A DNA stretch of 64,000 bases from Nocardioides immobilis (GTDB taxonomy: Bacteria; Actinomycetota; Actinomycetes; Propionibacteriales; Nocardioidaceae), in contig NZ_QXGH01000040.1 of the NCBI RefSeq assembly GCF_003515065.1, positions 1-64,000 on the forward strand, written 5' to 3'. The notes under the pieces are model-generated. The model had not been told where the DNA came from and did not search any database. It was given only the letters and a program-made list of their open reading frames with translations. Shown here piece after piece: positions 28,007 to 37,145 of the stretch. Each line of letters opens with the position of its first letter. The stretch's first letter is position 1. The position numbers were made by a program, and so were the translations under genes.

Positions 28007-29206
28007 TCAGCTCTTGAGCTTGTAGTCCTCGAGCATCGCGCGGCCGATGATCATCTTCTGGATGTCGGTGGTGCCCTCGCCGATGAGCATGAAGGCGACC
28101 TCGCGGTAGAGCCGCTCGATCTCGTACTCCTTGGAGTAGCCGTAGCCGCCGTGGATCCGGAAGGAGTCCTCGACGACCTCGTGGGCGTACTCCGAGGCGA
28201 CCATCTTGGCCATGCCGGCCTCGACGTCCATCCGCTCGCCGCTGTCCTTCATCCGGGCGGCCTTCACCATCATGGTGTGGGCGACCTCGACCTTGGTGGC
28301 CATCTCCGCGATGCGGAAGAGGATGGCCTGGTGGGCGGCGATCGGCTTGCCGAAGGTGTGGCGCTGCTGGGCGTAGGCGACGCCGAGCTCGAAGCCCCGC
28401 CAGGCCAGGCCGCAGGCGCGGGCGGCGACGTTGACGCGGCCGACCTCGACGCCGTCCATCATCTGGTAGAAGCCCTTGCCGGTCTCCCCGCCCAGGACCT
28501 GGTCGGCGCGGACCACGTGACCGTCGAGGACCATCTCGGTCGTCTCGACGCCCTTGTAGCCCATCTTGTCGATCTTGCCGGGGATGGTCAGGCCGGGGGC
28601 GGTCTCGCCGAAGCCGGCTTCCTTCTCGATGAGGAAGGTCGTCATGTTCTTGTAGACCGAGTCGTTGCCGTCGTCGGTCTTGCACAGCGTCGCGACCAGG
28701 CGCGACTGGGCGCCGTTGGTCAGCCACATCTTCGAGCCGGTGATCTTGTAGCTGCCGTCGTCCTGCTGGACCGCCTTGGTGGAGACCGCGGAGACGTCGG
28801 AGCCGAGGCCCGGCTCGGACATCGAGAACGCGCCGCGCATCTCGCCGCTGGCCATCTGGGGCAGGTACTTCTGCTTCTGCTCCTCGGTGCCGTGCTGCAT
28901 CACCATGTAGGCCACGATGAAGTGGGTGTTGATGACGCCCGACACGCTCATCCAGCCGCGGGCGATCTCCTCGACGCACAGGGCGTAGGTGAGGAGCGAC
29001 TCGCCGAGGCCGCCGTACTCCTCAGGGATCATCAGGCCGAAGACGCCGAGCTCCTTGAGGCCCTCGACGATGTCGGTGGGGTACTCGTCGGCGTGCTCGA
29101 GCTCCTGGGCAACCGGGATGATCTGCTCGTCGACGAACACCCGGACGGCCTTGAGGATCTCGGTCTGGTCCTCGGTCAGGCCGTCGGTGCTGGCGAGACG
29201 AGCCAC
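28007..29206 (-). CDS. Acyl-CoA dehydrogenase
   Basis: 399-aa FAD-dependent acyl-CoA dehydrogenase: LMIPEEYGGLGESLLTYALCVEEIARG, FSMSEPGLGSDVSAVSTKAV, WLTNGAQSRL, RHTFGKPIAAHQAILFRIAEM, RIHGGYGYSKEYEIERLYREV and IGEGTTDIQKMIIGR with the conserved C-terminal glutamate. It introduces the 2,3 double bond into an acyl-CoA. The GTG start follows a GAAAGG ribosome site. It lies between CaiB (45 bp) and the SDR (60 bp). Confidence 0.93.
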   Translation of the reverse strand: MARLASTDGLTEDQTEILKAVRVFVDEQIIPVAQELEHADEYPTDIVEGLKELGVFGLMIPEEYGGLGESLLTYALCVEEIARGWMSVSGVINTHFIVAYMVMQHGTEEQKQKYLPQMASGEMRGAFSMSEPGLGSDVSAVSTKAVQQDDGSYKITGSKMWLTNGAQSRLVATLCKTDDGNDSVYKNMTTFLIEKEAGFGETAPGLTIPGKIDKMGYKGVETTEMVLDGHVVRADQVLGGETGKGFYQMMDGVEVGRVNVAARACGLAWRGFELGVAYAQQRHTFGKPIAAHQAILFRIAEMATKVEVAHTMMVKAARMKDSGERMDVEAGMAKMVASEYAHEVVEDSFRIHGGYGYSKEYEIERLYREVAFMLIGEGTTDIQKMIIGRAMLEDYKLKS

Positions 29207-29251
29207 AAGGTTTGCCTTTCGTAGAGTGGTGCCGTGTGGAGTGCGCTCGGC

Positions 29252-30427
29252 TCAGTCGTCGGTGACGATGACGCCGTCGGCGACCAAGGCCGCGACGCGT
29301 GCGGCGTCGTAGACCTCTTCGGCCAACGAACGCGAGTCCTGCCCGACCCTGGGCGCCGGACCAGATCGTTCGGGCCGGGCACCATTGAACCGCCACGGCG
29401 GGCGGAGGACGCCCAGCCCGTCGTGCTCCGGCTCAACCAGGTGCAGCCACTCGGTCTGCGGATGGTTGACGAAGCCTCCCATGGTCAGCACGGGTGCGAA
29501 CGGGATGTCGTTCTCGGTGAGCAGCTGCTCCCACAAGGCAGCGGGCTTGGAGATGAACTCGCGCTCGACGATCTCGACGAGCTCGAAGTAGTGGTCGGTG
29601 CGCAGGTCGTACGTCGTGAATCGTGAGTCCTCGGTGAGGTCGGTACGGCCCATGGCCTCACAGAATGCCCACCAGAACTTCTGCGACGACGAGAGGTGGA
29701 TGGCAATGTCCTCTCCGGTCGCGGTCTTGAGGCAGAAGTTCTGTGCCTGCGGATGGCGGCTCTGGCGGCTCGGGTTCTTCTTGCCGTCGTCGTAGTACTG
29801 GCTCAAGGCGTCGATGGTGAGGGTGCTGACGGCCTCCATGAGCGAGGTCTCCACCAGCTGCCCCGAACCCGTCCGGCCACGACCGACCAGGGCGGCGAGC
29901 ACGCCTGCTGCGTTGGTCAGACCGGTGATCAGGTCGGCGATGCAGGTGCCTGCCAGCTGGGCGTGATCGGCGTTTCCGAGTACTGAGTACAACCCACCGA
30001 CGGCCTGTCCGATCGTGTCGTAGGCAGGCCGGTCAGCCAGGGGGCCGCCGTTTCCGAAGCCGGTGACGGACGAGTACACGAGCGTGGGGTTGAGCGCGGC
30101 GAGGTCATCGCGGCCCAGCCCGAGTGCGGCCATCTTGCCGGGCCTCATGTTCTCCATCACGACATCGAAGCGGGGCACGAGGTCCTTGATCAGTCTGACG
30201 CCATCGGGGTGCTTCAAGTCGACCGCCAGGCTCCGCTTCCCGACGTTGTATTGCACCCAGTACTTGCTCGCGGTGTCTTGGCCTCGGCGGAAGTCGTCCC
30301 CGCCGTGAGGCTTCTCCACCTTGACCACCTCGGCGCCGAGACCGGACAGCAAGGAAGCACCGTACGGCGCGGAGATGTACCCGCCGATCTCAAGGATCCT
30401 GATGTCCTGGAGGGGCTTGTACTGCAT
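29252..30427 (-). CDS. CaiB/BaiF family CoA-transferase
   Basis: 391-aa class III CoA-transferase. ILEIGGYISAPYGASLLSGLGAEVVKVEKP is the usual start, KRSLAVDLKHPDG and VVMENMRPGKMAALGLG follow, and YDTIGQAVGGLYSV carries the catalytic Asp that becomes an aspartyl-CoA anhydride. It likely moves CoA between acids of the pathway, for example from succinyl-CoA. First gene of the reverse operon; the divergent CitE operon starts 170 bp away, with two dyad sites between. Confidence 0.9.
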   Translation of the reverse strand: MQYKPLQDIRILEIGGYISAPYGASLLSGLGAEVVKVEKPHGGDDFRRGQDTASKYWVQYNVGKRSLAVDLKHPDGVRLIKDLVPRFDVVMENMRPGKMAALGLGRDDLAALNPTLVYSSVTGFGNGGPLADRPAYDTIGQAVGGLYSVLGNADHAQLAGTCIADLITGLTNAAGVLAALVGRGRTGSGQLVETSLMEAVSTLTIDALSQYYDDGKKNPSRQSRHPQAQNFCLKTATGEDIAIHLSSSQKFWWAFCEAMGRTDLTEDSRFTTYDLRTDHYFELVEIVEREFISKPAALWEQLLTENDIPFAPVLTMGGFVNHPQTEWLHLVEPEHDGLGVLRPPWRFNGARPERSGPAPRVGQDSRSLAEEVYDAARVAALVADGVIVTDD

Positions 30428-30482
30428 CTGTGAGACCTCGTTCAGCGCTTGGTGGGTGGCGGCGTTCTACAGCTCCTCACCT

Positions 30483-30494
30483 ATCGTACACAAT
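30483..30494. promoter_or_regulatory. Regulon dyad site 5a
   Basis: ATCGTACACAAT, a perfect ATNRTNNAYNAT dyad, identical in its 12 bases to the site at 60321. It lies 56 bp upstream of the reverse-strand CaiB start, followed by TATATG. Confidence 0.7.
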
Positions 30495-30566
30495 ATATGT
30501 AGGTAGTGGCTAGGGCTGCGCCGCCGCGGCGCGCGCCTGCGACAAAGCCATTGCTCTGTTTAATAT

Positions 30567-30578
30567 ATCGTGTATGGT
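30567..30578. promoter_or_regulatory. Regulon dyad site 5b
   Basis: ATCGTGTATGGT, one mismatch from the dyad. TAATAT just upstream may be the -10 box of the long forward operon, whose first ATG is 18 bp downstream. With site 5a it gives each divergent operon its own site. Confidence 0.6.
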
Positions 30579-30595
30579 TGCGCTTCAAGGAGGCG

Positions 30596-31489
30596 ATGGT
30601 GAAACCACTTCGTTCTGTTCTGTTCGTTCCCGGCCACCGCGGCGCGTGGGTCGAGAAGGCCATTGCCACGGGGGTTGACGGCCTGATCATGGACTTGGAG
30701 GACTCCGTCCCCGAGGACCTGAAGTCCGACGCGCGAGCCGAGGTGGCCCGCTCCTTGGCCCGTCTTTCCGAGAGTCGCACGGAGGCCGGTATCTATGTCC
30801 GCGTCAACGCTCTCGACACGGGTCTGACCGGCGATGACATCGAGGCGGTAGTGGTCCCCGGCCTCGACGGACTCAGCCTTCCCAAGACCTTCGGGCCCGA
30901 GGACATCATCCGCTACGACGCGCTGGTGACCCACTTCGAGCTCAAGAACGGCGTGGAGCCGGGTTCCATCGAGTTCATCTGCAACCTCGAGACCGCCGAG
31001 GCCTATGCGACGTGCGAGCAGATTGCCGTGGCCTCGCCGCGGGTCGCGACGCTCTTCGCCGGCACGGCCCGCGACGCCGACGTGTCGCGCTCCATCGGCT
31101 TCCAGTTCTCACCCGGCGGGGAGGAGACGCTCTATCTCCGCAGCCGCGCAGTTCTCGCCGCGCGGGCCGCCGGACTCGAGTTCCCCCTCGTCGGTGTCTG
31201 GCAGGACCTCGCCGATCCGGACGGCGCCAGGCGCTTCTCCGAGCAGAACCGCGCGCTCGGCTTCCGTGGACAGGTGCTGATCCACCCGTCGCACGTCGAC
31301 GTGGCGAACGAGGTGTTCAGCCCGTCGGAGTTCGAGATCGACTTCTACTCCGGGATGATCACCGCTTTTGACGAGGCGGTGGCAGGGGGCGCGGCGGCGG
31401 TCGTCTACGAGGGAATGCACGTCGACTACGCCCACATCAAGACCGCACGCGACGTACTCGCCTACGCCGCGAACTTCGACAAGAACTGA
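30596..31489 (+). CDS. HpcH/HpaI-CitE family lyase (second copy)
   Basis: 297-aa CitE-like lyase: SVLFVPGHRGAWVEKAIA, GLIMDLEDSVPEDLK (metal Asp/Glu), YVRVNALDTG, LSLPKTFGPEDI, EFICNLETAEAY (Glu of the active site) and VLIHPSHVDVANEVF. Retro-Claisen cleavage of a 3-hydroxyacyl-CoA bearing a tertiary alcohol or carboxylate is expected. A strong AAGGAGG site sets the ATG. It heads the forward operon and sits beside a MaoC hydratase, the same pair as at 13148-14456. Confidence 0.9.
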   Translation: MVKPLRSVLFVPGHRGAWVEKAIATGVDGLIMDLEDSVPEDLKSDARAEVARSLARLSESRTEAGIYVRVNALDTGLTGDDIEAVVVPGLDGLSLPKTFGPEDIIRYDALVTHFELKNGVEPGSIEFICNLETAEAYATCEQIAVASPRVATLFAGTARDADVSRSIGFQFSPGGEETLYLRSRAVLAARAAGLEFPLVGVWQDLADPDGARRFSEQNRALGFRGQVLIHPSHVDVANEVFSPSEFEIDFYSGMITAFDEAVAGGAAAVVYEGMHVDYAHIKTARDVLAYAANFDKN

Positions 31490-31506
31490 ACGAGAGGACA
31501 CCAATC

Positions 31507-31980
31507 ATGCCCGGCCTGTACTTCGAGGAGCTCGAGCCCGGTCTCGTGATCGACCACGCCACGCGGCGCACGGTCACCGAGACGGACAACATCCTTTTCT
31601 GCTCGATGACCCTCAACCTGGCCCCGCTGCACCTGGACGCCGAGTACTCCAAGGACAGCATCTACGGCGAGCGCCTGGTCAACAGCCTCTACATCCTCGG
31701 TCTGGTCACCGGCATCACCGTGCCCGACACCACGCAGGGCACGACATTGGGCAACCTTGGCTTCCAGGAGGTCAAGTTCCCCAAACCCGTCTTCCACGGC
31801 GACACCATCCGGGTGCGCACCGAGATCGTCTCGAAGCGCGAGTCCCAGAGCCGCGACGACTCCGGGATCGTCTACTTCCGCCACTACGGCATCAACCAGC
31901 GCGACGAGATCGTGTGCGACGCCGCCCGCGCTGGGCTGATGCTCAAGCGCTCGACGGTGGACGAGCCCGCCAGCGTCTGA
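31507..31980 (+). CDS. MaoC-like hydratase (second copy)
   Basis: 157-aa single-hotdog hydratase, paralogous to the one at 13971: LYFEELEPGLVIDHATRRTVTETDN, ERLVNSLYILGLVTGI and PVFHGDTIRVRTEIVSKRESQSR align directly. It should add water to a 2-enoyl-CoA to give the substrate of the CitE lyase encoded 17 bp upstream. A clear GAGAGGACACC ribosome region precedes the ATG. Confidence 0.88.
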   Translation: MPGLYFEELEPGLVIDHATRRTVTETDNILFCSMTLNLAPLHLDAEYSKDSIYGERLVNSLYILGLVTGITVPDTTQGTTLGNLGFQEVKFPKPVFHGDTIRVRTEIVSKRESQSRDDSGIVYFRHYGINQRDEIVCDAARAGLMLKRSTVDEPASV

Positions 31981-32015
31981 CGACTCGTCCGCCGCGCGCC
32001 CGAAGGGAACCCCTG

Positions 32016-33965
32016 ATGCAAGGCCCTGGCCTGTTCGCCGCACCCGACGCCCCTGCGTGGGCGCCGGGCGAGACGGAACGCCGACGCAGCCGACTCCTCG
32101 CCGCGATGGAGCGGTGGGGGCACGACAGCGTCGAGTCACTGCACGCGGCCTCAGTCGACGAGCCCGAGTGGTTCTGGCGTGCGGTCGTGGAGGACTTGGG
32201 AGTCGACTTCCGCGAGCCCTTCGACAAGGTGCGGGACGAGAGCGCCGGCAAGCCGCTGCCGCAGTGGTTCACGGGTGGGCGGCTGAACGCCGCCGACCTG
32301 TGCTGCCACCGCCACGCGGACGGGCCGCTGGCGGACAAGCAGGCCGTGGTCTTCGAGGGCGACGAAGGCCAGCAGCGGTGGTTGACCTACCGCGACCTGG
32401 ACCATGAGGTACGACGATTCGCCGCGAACCTCGTCGCGCTGGGGGTTCGGCAGGGCGACCGAGTGGTGCTCTTTCTCCCGGTCGTGCCGGAGGCGGTCGT
32501 GGCCTTCCTGGCCTGCGCTGCCGTCGGCGCGATCTCGGTGCCGGCTTTTACCGGCTACGGCCCGGAGGCGCTGGCGACCCGGCTCCGTGAGTCGGAAGCC
32601 ACGATCCTCGTCACCGCGGACGGCACCACGCGTCGTGGCAAGCGGGTCAACCTCAAGGGGGTGGCGGACGAGGCCATGGTCGGGGCATCGATGCGCGTCT
32701 GCGTCGTGGTCGCGCATTCAGGCGACGACGTGCCGATGCACCCCGAACGGGATGTCTATTGGCACGACCTCGATCCCGAACCCACACCGGTGCAGACCGT
32801 GGCGATGGGAAGCAACGACCCGCTCACCATCATCTACACCTCAGGGACCACCGGAGCGCCCAAGGGCATCGTGCATTCGCACGCCGGGTTCTCGGTCAAG
32901 GCGGCGGTCGACTTCGCCTACGGCTTCGATATTGACGAGGACGACGTCATCGCCTGGATCGCGGACATGGGCTGGATGCTCGGCCCACTGCTCATCATGG
33001 GTGGGCTCCAACTGGGCGCCACGATCGTCCTCGTCGAGGGGCTGCCACACCACCCCGATCCGCAGCGGCTCTGGAAGATCGTCGAGCGGCACCGTGTCAC
33101 CTTCCAGGGGCTCGCGCCGACGGCGGCGCGGCTGCTGATGAACGAGGGTGGCGGAGCTTCTCAGCACGACATCTCGTCCGTGCGCTCTTTCGCTTCCACC
33201 GGCGAAGCCTGGGACACGCCGACCTGGCACTGGCTCTTCTCCGAGGTGGGCGGCCGGACTCGACCGATCGTCAACTACAGCGGTGGCACGGAGACCGGAG
33301 GCGGGATCCTCGTCAGCTACCCGTTCCTCCCGATGGCCGCCGGCGGATTCAACGGCCCCCTGCCCGGCATGGACGTCGCGGTCCTCGACCAGGCTGGCGA
33401 GCCCGTGGTCGGTCAGGTGGGCGAGCTCGCGGTGCTCAACACGTGGCCCGGCATGACACACGCCTTCTGGCAGGACACCGAGCGCTACCTCGAGACCTAC
33501 TGGCGCCAGTTCGACAGCACCTGGGTGCATGGTGACCTGGCCAGCGTCGAGGCAGACGGCACCTGGCATCTCCATGGTCGCTCGGACGACACCATCAAGG
33601 TGTCGGGCCGCCGGGTCGGACCGGCGGAGATCGAGGCAGGTCTCCTGCGTGACTCCCGCGTCCTAGAGGCAGCCGTGATCGGCGTACCGGACGAGATGCG
33701 CGGACAGCGCGTGGTTGCCTTCGCGGTCGTCCGCGAAGACGCCGAGATCGACGACGTGCGGGCCCAGGCGCTGCACAACGTCGGCAAATCCTTCGCACCG
33801 AGCCTGCACCTGGTGCGCAGCCTGCCCAAAACCAAGAACGGAAAGATCATGCGCCGCGCCATCCGGGCCAGGCACCTCGGTCAGCCCGCCGGGGACATGT
33901 CAGCTCTCGAGCCGACAACCCCGCTCGAAGACATCCCCACCATCCAGGAAGTAGGAGACCGATGA
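32016..33965 (+). CDS. AMP-forming acyl-CoA synthetase (acetoacetyl/propionyl-CoA synthetase-like)
   Basis: 649-aa ANL ligase, longer than FadD proteins and with the extra N-terminal part (WFTGGRLNAADLCCHRHADG) of acetyl-, propionyl- and acetoacetyl-CoA synthetases. It has IIYTSGTTGAPKGIVHSH, NYSGGTETGGGILVSYPF, WVHGDLASVEADGTWHLHGRSDDTIKVSGRRVGPAEIE and the catalytic lysine in KTKNGKIMRRAIRARHLG. It should activate the ring-opened or branched acid that enters this operon. The ATG follows GAAGGGAA; its end overlaps the next start by 4 nt. Confidence 0.92.
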   Translation: MQGPGLFAAPDAPAWAPGETERRRSRLLAAMERWGHDSVESLHAASVDEPEWFWRAVVEDLGVDFREPFDKVRDESAGKPLPQWFTGGRLNAADLCCHRHADGPLADKQAVVFEGDEGQQRWLTYRDLDHEVRRFAANLVALGVRQGDRVVLFLPVVPEAVVAFLACAAVGAISVPAFTGYGPEALATRLRESEATILVTADGTTRRGKRVNLKGVADEAMVGASMRVCVVVAHSGDDVPMHPERDVYWHDLDPEPTPVQTVAMGSNDPLTIIYTSGTTGAPKGIVHSHAGFSVKAAVDFAYGFDIDEDDVIAWIADMGWMLGPLLIMGGLQLGATIVLVEGLPHHPDPQRLWKIVERHRVTFQGLAPTAARLLMNEGGGASQHDISSVRSFASTGEAWDTPTWHWLFSEVGGRTRPIVNYSGGTETGGGILVSYPFLPMAAGGFNGPLPGMDVAVLDQAGEPVVGQVGELAVLNTWPGMTHAFWQDTERYLETYWRQFDSTWVHGDLASVEADGTWHLHGRSDDTIKVSGRRVGPAEIEAGLLRDSRVLEAAVIGVPDEMRGQRVVAFAVVREDAEIDDVRAQALHNVGKSFAPSLHLVRSLPKTKNGKIMRRAIRARHLGQPAGDMSALEPTTPLEDIPTIQEVGDR

Positions 33966-35119
33966 CCACCGACGCAGCCGACCTCGAGCTCATCCGCAAG
34001 ACCACCCGTGATCTCGCCCGCAAGTTCGACCTGGACTACTGGCGGCAGAAGGACAAGGACCACGAGTATCCCTGGGAGTTCGTCAAGGCTTTTGCCGACG
34101 GGGGCTGGCTCGGCGCGATGATTCCTGAGGAGTACGGCGGCCTGGGCCTGGGCCTGACCGAGTCCGCGGTGATGCTCCACGAGATCGGCTACGCCGGTGG
34201 CACCGGTGGCGCCTCGGCCATCCACTTCTACATCTTCCCGCCCGGCCCCGTGATCCGACACGGCTCGGAGGAGATGAAGAAGAAGTACCTCCCGAAGATC
34301 GCCGCCGGCGAGCTGCTCATGGCCTTCGGTGTCACTGAGGCGGACGCCGGTGTCGACACCTCCCGCATCACCACCAAGGCTGAGCGGGTTGGCGACAAGT
34401 GGGTCGTCAACGGCAACAAGGTGTGGATCACCAACGCGCAGAACGCCCACCGGATCCTGCTGCTGACCCGCACCTCCCCACGCGACCCGGAGAAGCCCTT
34501 CGCCGGGATGACCCTGTTCTTCACCGACCTCGACCGCACCAAGATCACCGTGCGGGAGATCGAGAAGCTCGGCCGCTCCTGCATCGACTCCAACGAGCTC
34601 TTCATCGACAACCTGGAGATCGGTGACGAGGACGTCGTCGGCGAGGTCGGCAAGGGCTTCTACTACTTGCTGGACGGTCTCAACCCCGAGCGCATCTGTG
34701 TCTCGATGGAGCAGATCGGTCTCGGCCGGGCGGCGCTGGACATCGCCGTCCAGTACGCGAAGGACCGGGTTATCTTCGACCGCCCTATTGGCAAGAACCA
34801 GGCCGTTGCCCACCCCCTGGCCGACTCATGGATCCGCCTGCAGGCCGCGGAGCAGATCGCGATGAAGGCCGCCGAACTCTTCGACAACCACGAGCCCTGC
34901 GGCCCGGAGGCCAACGCGGCGAAGTTCCTCGGCGCCGAGGCAGGGTTCGACGCGTGCGACCGGGCGATGCAGACACTGGGCGGCTATTCCTACGCGAAGG
35001 AGTATCACGTCGAGCGCCTGTGGCGTGAGTCGCGTCTGCTCAAGATCGCGCCGATCTCCCAGGGCATGGTGCTCAACTATGTGAGCGACAAGATCCTCGG
35101 CCTCCCGAAGTCGTACTGA
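33962..35119 (+). CDS. Acyl-CoA dehydrogenase
   Basis: 385-aa acyl-CoA dehydrogenase: MIPEEYGGLGLGLTESAVMLHEIGYAGG, FGVTEADAGVDTSRITTKA, VWITNAQNAH, LNPERICVSMEQIG and LGGYSYAKEYHVERLWRESRLLKIAP. Unlike the other two in the window, its C-terminus reads PISQGMVLNYV instead of the usual EGT..IQ, so the glutamate that acts as base in many family members is not at that place. It may use another base, or a different substrate class. Coupled (ATGA) to the ligase and by 1 nt to the SDR. Confidence 0.9.
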   Translation: MTTDAADLELIRKTTRDLARKFDLDYWRQKDKDHEYPWEFVKAFADGGWLGAMIPEEYGGLGLGLTESAVMLHEIGYAGGTGGASAIHFYIFPPGPVIRHGSEEMKKKYLPKIAAGELLMAFGVTEADAGVDTSRITTKAERVGDKWVVNGNKVWITNAQNAHRILLLTRTSPRDPEKPFAGMTLFFTDLDRTKITVREIEKLGRSCIDSNELFIDNLEIGDEDVVGEVGKGFYYLLDGLNPERICVSMEQIGLGRAALDIAVQYAKDRVIFDRPIGKNQAVAHPLADSWIRLQAAEQIAMKAAELFDNHEPCGPEANAAKFLGAEAGFDACDRAMQTLGGYSYAKEYHVERLWRESRLLKIAPISQGMVLNYVSDKILGLPKSY

Positions 35120-35904
35120 TGGAGCAGCTCAGCGAGCAGGGCAGCGCGTTCGACCCTGGGCAGGGTCTCCTGGACGGACAGGTCGCGGTCGTGACCGGTG
35201 CCGCGCAGGGGATCGGCCTGGCCATCGCGGACACGTTCCTTGCTCACGGCGCCAGCGTGATGGTGGTGGACGTGGATGAGGCGAAGGTCGACGCGGTCGT
35301 CAAGGAGCGGACCGATGCTGGCCTGCCCGTCGCGGGTCAGCGGTGCGACGTCACCAGCGAGGAGGACATGTACGCGCTCGTCGCAGCCGCCCTGGAGGCC
35401 TTCGGGCGGATCGACGTCCTAGTGAACAACGCCGGGATCACGCGGGACCGGTACATGGCCAAGATGAGCGTGGACGACTTCGAGTCCGTGTTGGACGTCA
35501 GCCTGAAGGGCGCCTGGTTGGGGACGCGGGCGGTCTCCACTCTGTTTCGGGAGCAGAAGAGCGGCGCGATCGTCAACATGTCCTCGCTCTCGGGCAAGAT
35601 CGGCAACCCCGGTCAGACCAACTACAGCGCCGCCAAAGCGGGGCTCATCGGGCTGACCAAGGCCTCCGCCAAGGAGCTCGGACCGTCCGGCGTCCGGGTC
35701 AACGCCGTGCAACCCGGCTTGGTGCGGACCGAGATGACCCTCTCGATGAAGCCCGAGATCTTTGCCGCGAAGGAGGCGGAGGTCCCGATGGGCCGTGCCG
35801 GCGAGCCGGACGAAGTCGCCAGCGCGGTGTTGTTCCTCGCATCGCCCTTGGCGTCATACGTCAACGGCGCGGTGCTCGAGGTCACCGGCGGCCGGGGAAT
35901 CTGA
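35119..35904 (+). CDS. SDR, 3-hydroxyacyl-CoA dehydrogenase / FabG-like
   Basis: 261-aa classical SDR: VTGAAQGIGLAIADTF, VMVVDVDEAKVDAVV (aspartate implies NAD), LVNNAGITRDRYMAKMSVDDF as in FabG, NMSSLSGKIGNPGQTNYSAAKAGLIGLTKASAKEL (catalytic Ser, Tyr, Lys) and YVNGAVLEVTGG. In this operon it should oxidise the 3-hydroxyacyl-CoA to the 3-oxoacyl-CoA. The ATG overlaps the previous stop (TGATG). Confidence 0.92.
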   Translation: MEQLSEQGSAFDPGQGLLDGQVAVVTGAAQGIGLAIADTFLAHGASVMVVDVDEAKVDAVVKERTDAGLPVAGQRCDVTSEEDMYALVAAALEAFGRIDVLVNNAGITRDRYMAKMSVDDFESVLDVSLKGAWLGTRAVSTLFREQKSGAIVNMSSLSGKIGNPGQTNYSAAKAGLIGLTKASAKELGPSGVRVNAVQPGLVRTEMTLSMKPEIFAAKEAEVPMGRAGEPDEVASAVLFLASPLASYVNGAVLEVTGGRGI

Positions 35905-35924
35905 CCAGCACCCATGAGAGAGAC

Positions 35925-37145
35925 ATGACAGACATGCGTGAGGCAGTGATCTGCGAGCCCGTGCGGACCGCGGTCGGCAAGTACGGCGGTGTGTTCAAGG
36001 ACGTCCCGGCCGCCGAGCTGGCGGCGACCGTGTTGCGGGGCCTCGTGGAGCGAACCGGCATCGACCCGGGTTCGGTCGACGACGTCATCTTCGGTCAGTG
36101 CTACCCGAACGGAGAGGCGCCGGCCATCGGTCGGGTCGCCGCTTTGGACGCCGGCTTCCCGATCAGCGTGCCGGGCCAGCAGCTCGATCGCCGATGCGGG
36201 TCGGCGCTGCAGGCGGTGCTCGATGGTGCCATGCGGGTGCAGACGGGCGCATGTGAGGTGGTGGTTGCCGGTGGCGCCGAGAGTATGAGTCAGGCGGAGC
36301 ACTACACCGTCGGCGGACGCTTCGGCTATCGCGGGGACTCCGCTCCGATGTGGGACCGGATCGCGCGTGGCCGGATCACCTCCGGCGGCAAGAACTACCC
36401 GGTCGAGGGGGGAATGCTCGAGACGGCGGAGAACCTCCGCCGCGAGTTCTCGATCAGTCGGGAGGCACAGGACCAGCTCGCGTTCTCGTCTCACCAGCGC
36501 GCGGTGACCGCCCAGCGCGACGGCCGGTTCAAGGAGGAGATCGTGCCCGTCACGGTGCCCTCACGTCGCGGTGACGTCGTCGTGGACACCGACGAGCATC
36601 CCCGCGACGACGTCTCGTTGGAGTCCTTGGCGGCCCTTCGGCCGGTCCGGCTCAGGATCGACCCCGAGTCGACCGTTACCGCCGGTAACGCCAGCGGCCA
36701 GAATGACGGTGCCGCCGCCTGCCTGGTCACCACGCCGGAGAGGGCAGAACAGCTCGGCCTGCGTCCCCTCGCCCGTCTGGTGACCTGGGCGGCCGCCGGC
36801 GTCGAGCCGCACCGAATGGGCATCGGACCGGTGCCCTCCACCGAGGCAGCGCTCGCCCGCGCGGGACTGACGCTTGCCGACATGGACCTCATCGAGCTGA
36901 ACGAAGCATTTGCCGCCCAAGCGCTGGCCTGTACGACGGTCTGGGGGCTGGGCGAGTCGGACTTCGACCGGGTAAACGTCAACGGGTCGGGGATCTCCCT
37001 TGGCCATCCCGTGGGTGCGACCGGGGTCCGGATTCTCACCACGATGCTGCGCGAGCTCGACCGACGAGAGGGACGTCTTGCGCTGGAAACGATGTGCATC
37101 GGTGGCGGACAGGGCCTGACGGCCGTCTTCGAGCGGACGCCATGA
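35925..37145 (+). CDS. Acetyl-CoA C-acyltransferase (thiolase)
   Basis: 406-aa degradative thiolase. The nucleophilic Cys91 lies in LDRRCGSALQAVL, followed by VVAGGAESMSQAEHY. LIELNEAFAAQALAC, NGSGISLGHPVGATGVRIL (catalytic His) and MCIGGGQG (second Cys) complete the active site; the usual double Gly before ISLGHP is Gly-Ser-Gly here. It cleaves the 3-oxoacyl-CoA to acetyl- or propionyl-CoA plus a shortened acyl-CoA. Its end overlaps the next start by 4 nt. Confidence 0.93.
   Translation: MTDMREAVICEPVRTAVGKYGGVFKDVPAAELAATVLRGLVERTGIDPGSVDDVIFGQCYPNGEAPAIGRVAALDAGFPISVPGQQLDRRCGSALQAVLDGAMRVQTGACEVVVAGGAESMSQAEHYTVGGRFGYRGDSAPMWDRIARGRITSGGKNYPVEGGMLETAENLRREFSISREAQDQLAFSSHQRAVTAQRDGRFKEEIVPVTVPSRRGDVVVDTDEHPRDDVSLESLAALRPVRLRIDPESTVTAGNASGQNDGAAACLVTTPERAEQLGLRPLARLVTWAAAGVEPHRMGIGPVPSTEAALARAGLTLADMDLIELNEAFAAQALACTTVWGLGESDFDRVNVNGSGISLGHPVGATGVRILTTMLRELDRREGRLALETMCIGGGQGLTAVFERTP

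Noticed and set aside
27404..29224. A 606-codon plus-strand frame opposite the acyl-CoA dehydrogenase
   Set aside because: The reverse strand encodes an acyl-CoA dehydrogenase with all family motifs over the same bases; the plus-strand product has no recognisable sequence.
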